Assembly (NCBI RefSeq): GCF_007859075.1
Contig: NZ_VOAK01000026.1
Span: 99,481 to 163,480, forward strand
Origin: Gemmobacter aquaticus
GTDB lineage: Bacteria; Pseudomonadota; Alphaproteobacteria; Rhodobacterales; Rhodobacteraceae
DNA length: 64,000 nucleotides
Direction of reading: 5' to 3'
Positions 61,093 through 64,000 of the stretch are shown here, one piece after another. A program made the translations under genes and the position numbers. A model generated the notes under the pieces. The model was not told where the DNA came from. It saw nothing but the letters and a program-made list of their open reading frames with translations, and did no database searches. Numbering within the stretch: position 1 is the first letter of the stretch; every line of letters starts with the position of its first letter.

Positions 61093-61119
61093 ATTTATAT
61101 CAGAATATGTATATGAAAT
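61093..61119. promoter_or_regulatory. AT-rich imperfect palindrome before the SqrR-like gene
   Basis: ATTTATAT at 61093-61100 faces ATATGAAAT at 61111-61119, an inverted repeat with a one-base insertion, in an otherwise GC-rich setting. It lies directly upstream of the repressor ATG at 61066. AT-rich imperfect palindromes are the known type of BigR/SqrR operators, so autoregulation is likely. Confidence 0.5.
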
Positions 61120-61150
61120 CGGGATTGCCAGTGCCCCAAGGCGTCGCAGG

Positions 61151-61651
61151 TCAGCCACCATGCGCAAATCCGCCGTAGGCCCCCTGACTGAAGACCAGTG
61201 GCGCCCCTTCACGCATGCCAAAGCGCAGAACGCGGCCCACAATGATCAGGTGATCGCCCCCGTCATGGGTGGCATGCTGCACGCAATCGAATCGCGCAAG
61301 CGCGTCGCGGAACTGGGGAACGCCCTCGACCGATACGTCGTGATCCAGCCCGTTGAACCCTTCGCCGTTACGCGAGAAGCGCTCGATCAGGTGGAACTGG
61401 TCGACCCCGAGGATGTGGATCGAAAAGAACTGTGCATCCCGAAAGTGGCAGAACCGCGAGGCCGACCGGGCAGGCGACCACAGAACCAGCGGCGGATCGA
61501 GTGAGACCGAGGCAAAGCTGTTGGCCGTAAAGCCCATCGGCCCTTCGACCCCGGAGGTAGTCACGATGGTGATCCCGGTGGCAAATCGGCCAAGCGCATC
61601 ACGGAATGCGCGGCTTGAGACAGCTTCCGGGCTCATCACAATGTCTTTCAT
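61151..61651 (-). CDS. flavin reductase family protein
   Basis: Predicted 166-aa protein with the flavin reductase fold: FRDALGRFATGITIVTT, MGFTANSFASVSLDPPLVL, and the terminal HDGGDHLIIVGRV. Such proteins supply reduced FMN or FAD to two-component monooxygenases, or bind flavin for other uses. It follows the MttB-family gene after 171 bases on the same strand. The partner enzyme is not evident in the window. Ribosome site is weak at ATG 61651. Confidence 0.87.
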   Translation of the reverse strand: MKDIVMSPEAVSSRAFRDALGRFATGITIVTTSGVEGPMGFTANSFASVSLDPPLVLWSPARSASRFCHFRDAQFFSIHILGVDQFHLIERFSRNGEGFNGLDHDVSVEGVPQFRDALARFDCVQHATHDGGDHLIIVGRVLRFGMREGAPLVFSQGAYGGFAHGG

Positions 61652-61822
61652 CTGTTCAGTCTTGTTGTGTCTGCGGCATCATGTTCCTTCGATATAGGAT
61701 GAATTGAGGCAAGATCGAGCCCATTCCGCGCCTGATGCGGGGTTGAGGTGTCGATGCATCGCTGTTGCGGCCTGCCATGCCCATCGAACGGGCAGCGGGC
61801 AAGCCCCTTGGGCGTGTACCGA

Positions 61823-63394
61823 TCAGTACCACATGTCAGGCATCGAGGCCTTGCGCCGGGCGATGAAGTCTTGCAGTGCCTCATCGGTTGCGGCGTCGAT
61901 CGGCGGGGCTTCATATTCGGCCAGCAGCTTTTTCCACCGCGCATTGGCGCGTTGGGCATAGTCGAGCCCGCCCTGTTCGTCCCAGGTCTCCCACGGCTGA
62001 TTGTCGTCGAGCGCGCTGTCCCAGTAGGCGGTCTCATAGTGGCGAAGCGTATGCTGGGTGCTGAAGAGGTGCTGGCCCGGGCCAAGCTCTGCCAAGGCAT
62101 CAAAAGCCAGCGTGTCGTCGTTGACCTCCATCCCGTCCAGATAGGCGTGCAATGCGCCGCACATGTCGGTGTCCATCACAAGCTTTTCGTAGGACATCGA
62201 CAGAAGGCCATCAAGGAAACCGGCCGAGTGCAGGACATAGTTCGCGCCGCCCTGAATGGCTGACATCATCGACATCATGCTTTGCTGCATTGCCTGACCA
62301 TCGGGCAGCTTGGATGTACTGAAGTTTCCGGCACAGCGCAGAGGCAGGTTCATCCGCCGCGCGAGTTGCCCCATGACCAACGAGCCGATCGCAGGCTCGG
62401 GCGTGCCAAAGGTTGGGCTGCCCGACCGCAGCGACATGGACGAGAAGAAGCTGGCCAGAATGGTAGGGGCGCCGGGCCGCACCAGTTGTGTCAGCGCACA
62501 GGATGCCATGCTTTCCGCCAGACCCTGCGCCACCATTCCGGCGGTCGTCAGCGGGGCCACCGCGCCGCCGAGAAGGAAGGGCAGGTGGATCGACCCCTGA
62601 TTGGCGGCCGCATAAGCGCGGATGCCGGCCGTGGTCACGCCATCCAGCACAAGCGGTGAGGTTGTGTTGAAGTTGCCCATAACCACACAGTTCTGGTCAA
62701 CAAAATCGGCGCCAAACAGGATCCGGCACATCTCCACACTGTCCGCCGCCCGTTCCGCCGCAGTAATCGAACCGAGGAACGCCCGGTCGGAATAGCGAAT
62801 ATGGGCGTAGACCATGTCCAGATGGCGCTTGTTCACGGGCACGTCGGTTGGTTCGCAGACCGTGCCGCCCGAATGGTGCAGCCAGGGTGAGGATTGCGAG
62901 AGCTTTACGAAGTTCTGGAAGTCTTCGATGGTGCCGTAGCGGCGCCCCCGGTCCAGATCCATGACGAAGGGGGATCCGTAAGAGGGCGCAAAGACGACGT
63001 TCCTGCCGCCGATGCGCACCGAATTGGCCGGGTTGCGGGCGTGCTGGGTGAACTCGGCGGGTGCGGTCTTAAGGATCTCACGCAGCATTCCGGGTTCAAA
63101 CCGAAGACGCCAGACGCCCTTGGTGACGGCATCAACGCTGGCGCCGGCCTTGCGATAAAGCTCCATCGCCTCGGCGTCGTCACGCAGCTCGATCCCGATT
63201 TCTGCAAGGATGCGGTCTGCGGTCGCTTCGATACGGATCAGGCTTTCTTCGGATAGGATGTCATAGGTCGGGATGTTGCGTTGGATGTAGGGGCGCCCCG
63301 TGCCAGCCGCAGCCTGCGCCCTGCGGTCCCTCCGTGCCCCACGCCCACCACGCTGCGGTTTTGCTTCGGCTATGCCCAATACATCGCCCGACAT
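61823..63394 (-). CDS. trimethylamine methyltransferase (MttB) superfamily protein, non-pyrrolysine
   Basis: Predicted 523-aa TIM-barrel methyltransferase of the MttB superfamily (NSVRIGGRNVVFAPSYGSPF, MVYAHIRYSDRAFLGS, then TQLVRPGAPTILASFFSSMS). The frame is uninterrupted, with no in-frame amber codon at the place expected for pyrrolysine, so it belongs to the larger non-Pyl group, whose known members demethylate glycine betaine or other quaternary amines using a corrinoid protein. No corrinoid protein gene lies within the window. ATG at 63394 follows GGAAGG. Confidence 0.87.
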   Translation of the reverse strand: MSGDVLGIAEAKPQRGGRGARRDRRAQAAAGTGRPYIQRNIPTYDILSEESLIRIEATADRILAEIGIELRDDAEAMELYRKAGASVDAVTKGVWRLRFEPGMLREILKTAPAEFTQHARNPANSVRIGGRNVVFAPSYGSPFVMDLDRGRRYGTIEDFQNFVKLSQSSPWLHHSGGTVCEPTDVPVNKRHLDMVYAHIRYSDRAFLGSITAAERAADSVEMCRILFGADFVDQNCVVMGNFNTTSPLVLDGVTTAGIRAYAAANQGSIHLPFLLGGAVAPLTTAGMVAQGLAESMASCALTQLVRPGAPTILASFFSSMSLRSGSPTFGTPEPAIGSLVMGQLARRMNLPLRCAGNFSTSKLPDGQAMQQSMMSMMSAIQGGANYVLHSAGFLDGLLSMSYEKLVMDTDMCGALHAYLDGMEVNDDTLAFDALAELGPGQHLFSTQHTLRHYETAYWDSALDDNQPWETWDEQGGLDYAQRANARWKKLLAEYEAPPIDAATDEALQDFIARRKASMPDMWY

Positions 63395-63728
63395 CGCTGT
63401 GCCTTCCATAAGTATTGCGCAAGGCTAATGGATCATGAAATCTCCGTAACGCAGGAAAAAGTTCATGGAATTGATAATCAGACGTTATGATTTCTCGGCA
63501 TGACCTCTCGTCTGCTTACCCTTGATCAGAGTGCGAGGCGGCTGAGCGAACATCTGACAAAACCCATAGTTCGACCAAGGCCGCGACCTGGCCTGCACCT
63601 ATGGCGTGCGACGGCCCCAAGAGCACTCACCCCGGCCTACAAGTCAGCGAAAACGGATCTGGCCGGCGCACAAAATAGTGAAACATCCCCTTGAACCTTT
63701 GCCGCGGATCGGCTTAAACGCGCAGGAC
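63395..63728. other. 334-base region before tRNA-Ser, no gene seen
   Basis: Divergent region between the MttB-family start and tRNA-Ser. A 64-codon frame at 63500-63694 has no ribosome site and no family-like content. The last 40 bases hold the tRNA promoter described separately. Upstream of the MttB gene the sequence becomes AT-richer, where its promoter should lie. Confidence 0.4.
63691..63719 (+). promoter_or_regulatory. tRNA-Ser promoter
   Basis: TTGAAC at 63691-63696 and TTAAAC at 63714-63719 are spaced by 17 bases, and the tRNA begins nine bases later at 63729. Geometry fits a housekeeping sigma-factor promoter for a stable RNA. Confidence 0.5.
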
Positions 63729-63818
63729 GGAGAGGTGGCCGAGTGGTCGAAGGCGCACGCCTGGAAAGTGTGTAGGCGGGGAACCGTCTCAAGGGTTCGA
63801 ATCCCTTTCTCTCCGCCA
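63729..63818 (+). tRNA. tRNA-Ser (GGA anticodon)
   Basis: A 90-base tRNA with encoded CCA. The acceptor arm is GGAGAGG with TCTCTCC (last pair G-T) and discriminator G. The anticodon loop CTGGAAA places GGA at 63763-63765, reading UCC/UCU codons. A long variable arm (GGCGG-GGAA-CCGTC) is typical of serine tRNA, and the T arm is GGTTCGAATCC. tRNA-Ser genes are common integration sites, and an integrase-like start lies 142 bases downstream. Confidence 0.95.
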
Positions 63819-63960
63819 AAAAATCTTCTCACATGACACAATTTCTGTAGATATCTCAACGAGATGCCCACTTTTCCTCGGGGTGTCGAGAGTATCGCGT
63901 CTTGTTTTGCTCCGCAAATTGCTACACATTTTGCTCCACATGTGTTGATGGGGTGTCGAT

Positions 63961-64000
63961 GTGGCGATCATGCGGCGGGGGAAGGGGCTGAGTCTGCGCA
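63961..64000 (+). CDS. start of a probable tyrosine-type integrase (partial, runs off the window)
   Basis: From GTG 63961 or ATG 63970 the frame reads [13 protein letters not shown] and then leaves the window. That opening, a basic M-RRGK-LSLR start before a recombinase DNA-binding domain, is one I associate with site-specific tyrosine recombinases next to tRNA genes. GGGG precedes it. Only 13 codons are visible, so the call depends mainly on the position just downstream of tRNA-Ser and the AT-richer sequence from 63819. Confidence 0.4.
   Translation, partial: MAIMRRGKGLSLR

Noticed and set aside
61823..63394. Possible pyrrolysine-containing trimethylamine methyltransferase
   Set aside because: No in-frame amber codon interrupts the 523-codon frame, and no pyl genes are present.
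63500..63694. 64-codon frame between the MttB-family gene and tRNA-Ser
   Set aside because: No ribosome site or domain, and it covers the region where the tRNA promoter should lie.
1..64000. CRISPR arrays, rRNA operons or complete insertion sequences
   Set aside because: No regularly spaced repeats, rRNA sequence or transposase-like protein was recognised in the window.

Overview
The window looks like a chromosomal segment of a high-GC alphaproteobacterium of the Rhodobacterales (Rhodobacter/Roseobacter relatives). Signs are the dense high-GC coding with many TGATG/ATGA gene overlaps, the EnuR-controlled ectoine catabolic cluster with an attached asnC-ssd-aminotransferase arm, a SqrR-like ArsR repressor, a non-pyrrolysine MttB-family methyltransferase, and many LysR, MocR, AraC and DMT-transporter gene pairs. 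There is no rRNA or CRISPR array. One tRNA gene, tRNA-Ser(GGA), lies near the right end.

Layout. 1-5.7 kb: an L,D-transpeptidase, then a secreted arylsulfatase, a 68-aa exported peptide and a DUF2092 protein on the minus strand, with a divergent AraC regulator. 5.7-15.7 kb: ordinary accessory genes (EamA transporters paired with MocR or LysR regulators, a SleB-type hydrolase, a YdeI protein, a DAO-family oxidoreductase, a Dabb protein and glycerate 2-kinase). 15.7-25.7 kb: an amino-sugar/peptidoglycan-sugar salvage regulon. nagA, a SIS deaminase, a GntR regulator and a BadF-type kinase face murQ, a complete sugar ABC transporter and a Gfo/Idh oxidoreductase, across a promoter carrying two mirrored TGGTATT operators. 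25.7-39.7 kb: a complete ectoine/5-hydroxyectoine uptake and degradation cluster: enuR, ehuABCD and eutABCDE on the minus strand, asnC, doeC and doeD on the plus strand.

39.7-50.1 kb: a CDF transporter, an AraC/DUF1254 pair, a CPBP protease, and a secreted amidase with an S10 carboxypeptidase, followed by an alpha/beta hydrolase that appears to have lost its catalytic core by in-frame deletion. 50.1-56.1 kb: a surface-glycan type cluster (PLP decarboxylase, acyl carrier protein, AMP ligase, hexapeptide acetyltransferase, family-61 glycosyltransferase, CE2-like esterase) resembling the accessory module of exosortase-A loci, but with no exosortase here. 56.3-63.4 kb: a porin, a CRTAC1-like FG-GAP/ASPIC protein overlapping a vanadium-haloperoxidase-type enzyme, a SqrR/BigR-like repressor, a flavin reductase and an MttB-family protein. 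63.7-64.0 kb: tRNA-Ser followed 142 bases later by what appears to be the first codons of a tyrosine recombinase, so a genomic island probably begins at the right edge.

How the genes work together. The 15.7-25.7 kb genes encode a PTS-independent route: ABC import of GlcNAc and/or MurNAc, phosphorylation by the BadF kinase, lactyl-ether cleavage by MurQ, deacetylation by NagA and deamination to fructose-6-phosphate by the SIS protein. The ectoine genes encode import (Ehu), probable 5-hydroxyectoine conversion (EutABC), ring opening (EutD), deacetylation (EutE), then transamination and oxidation to aspartate (DoeD, DoeC). EnuR and AsnC share the control region. All assignments were made by reading the sequence; no database search was run.
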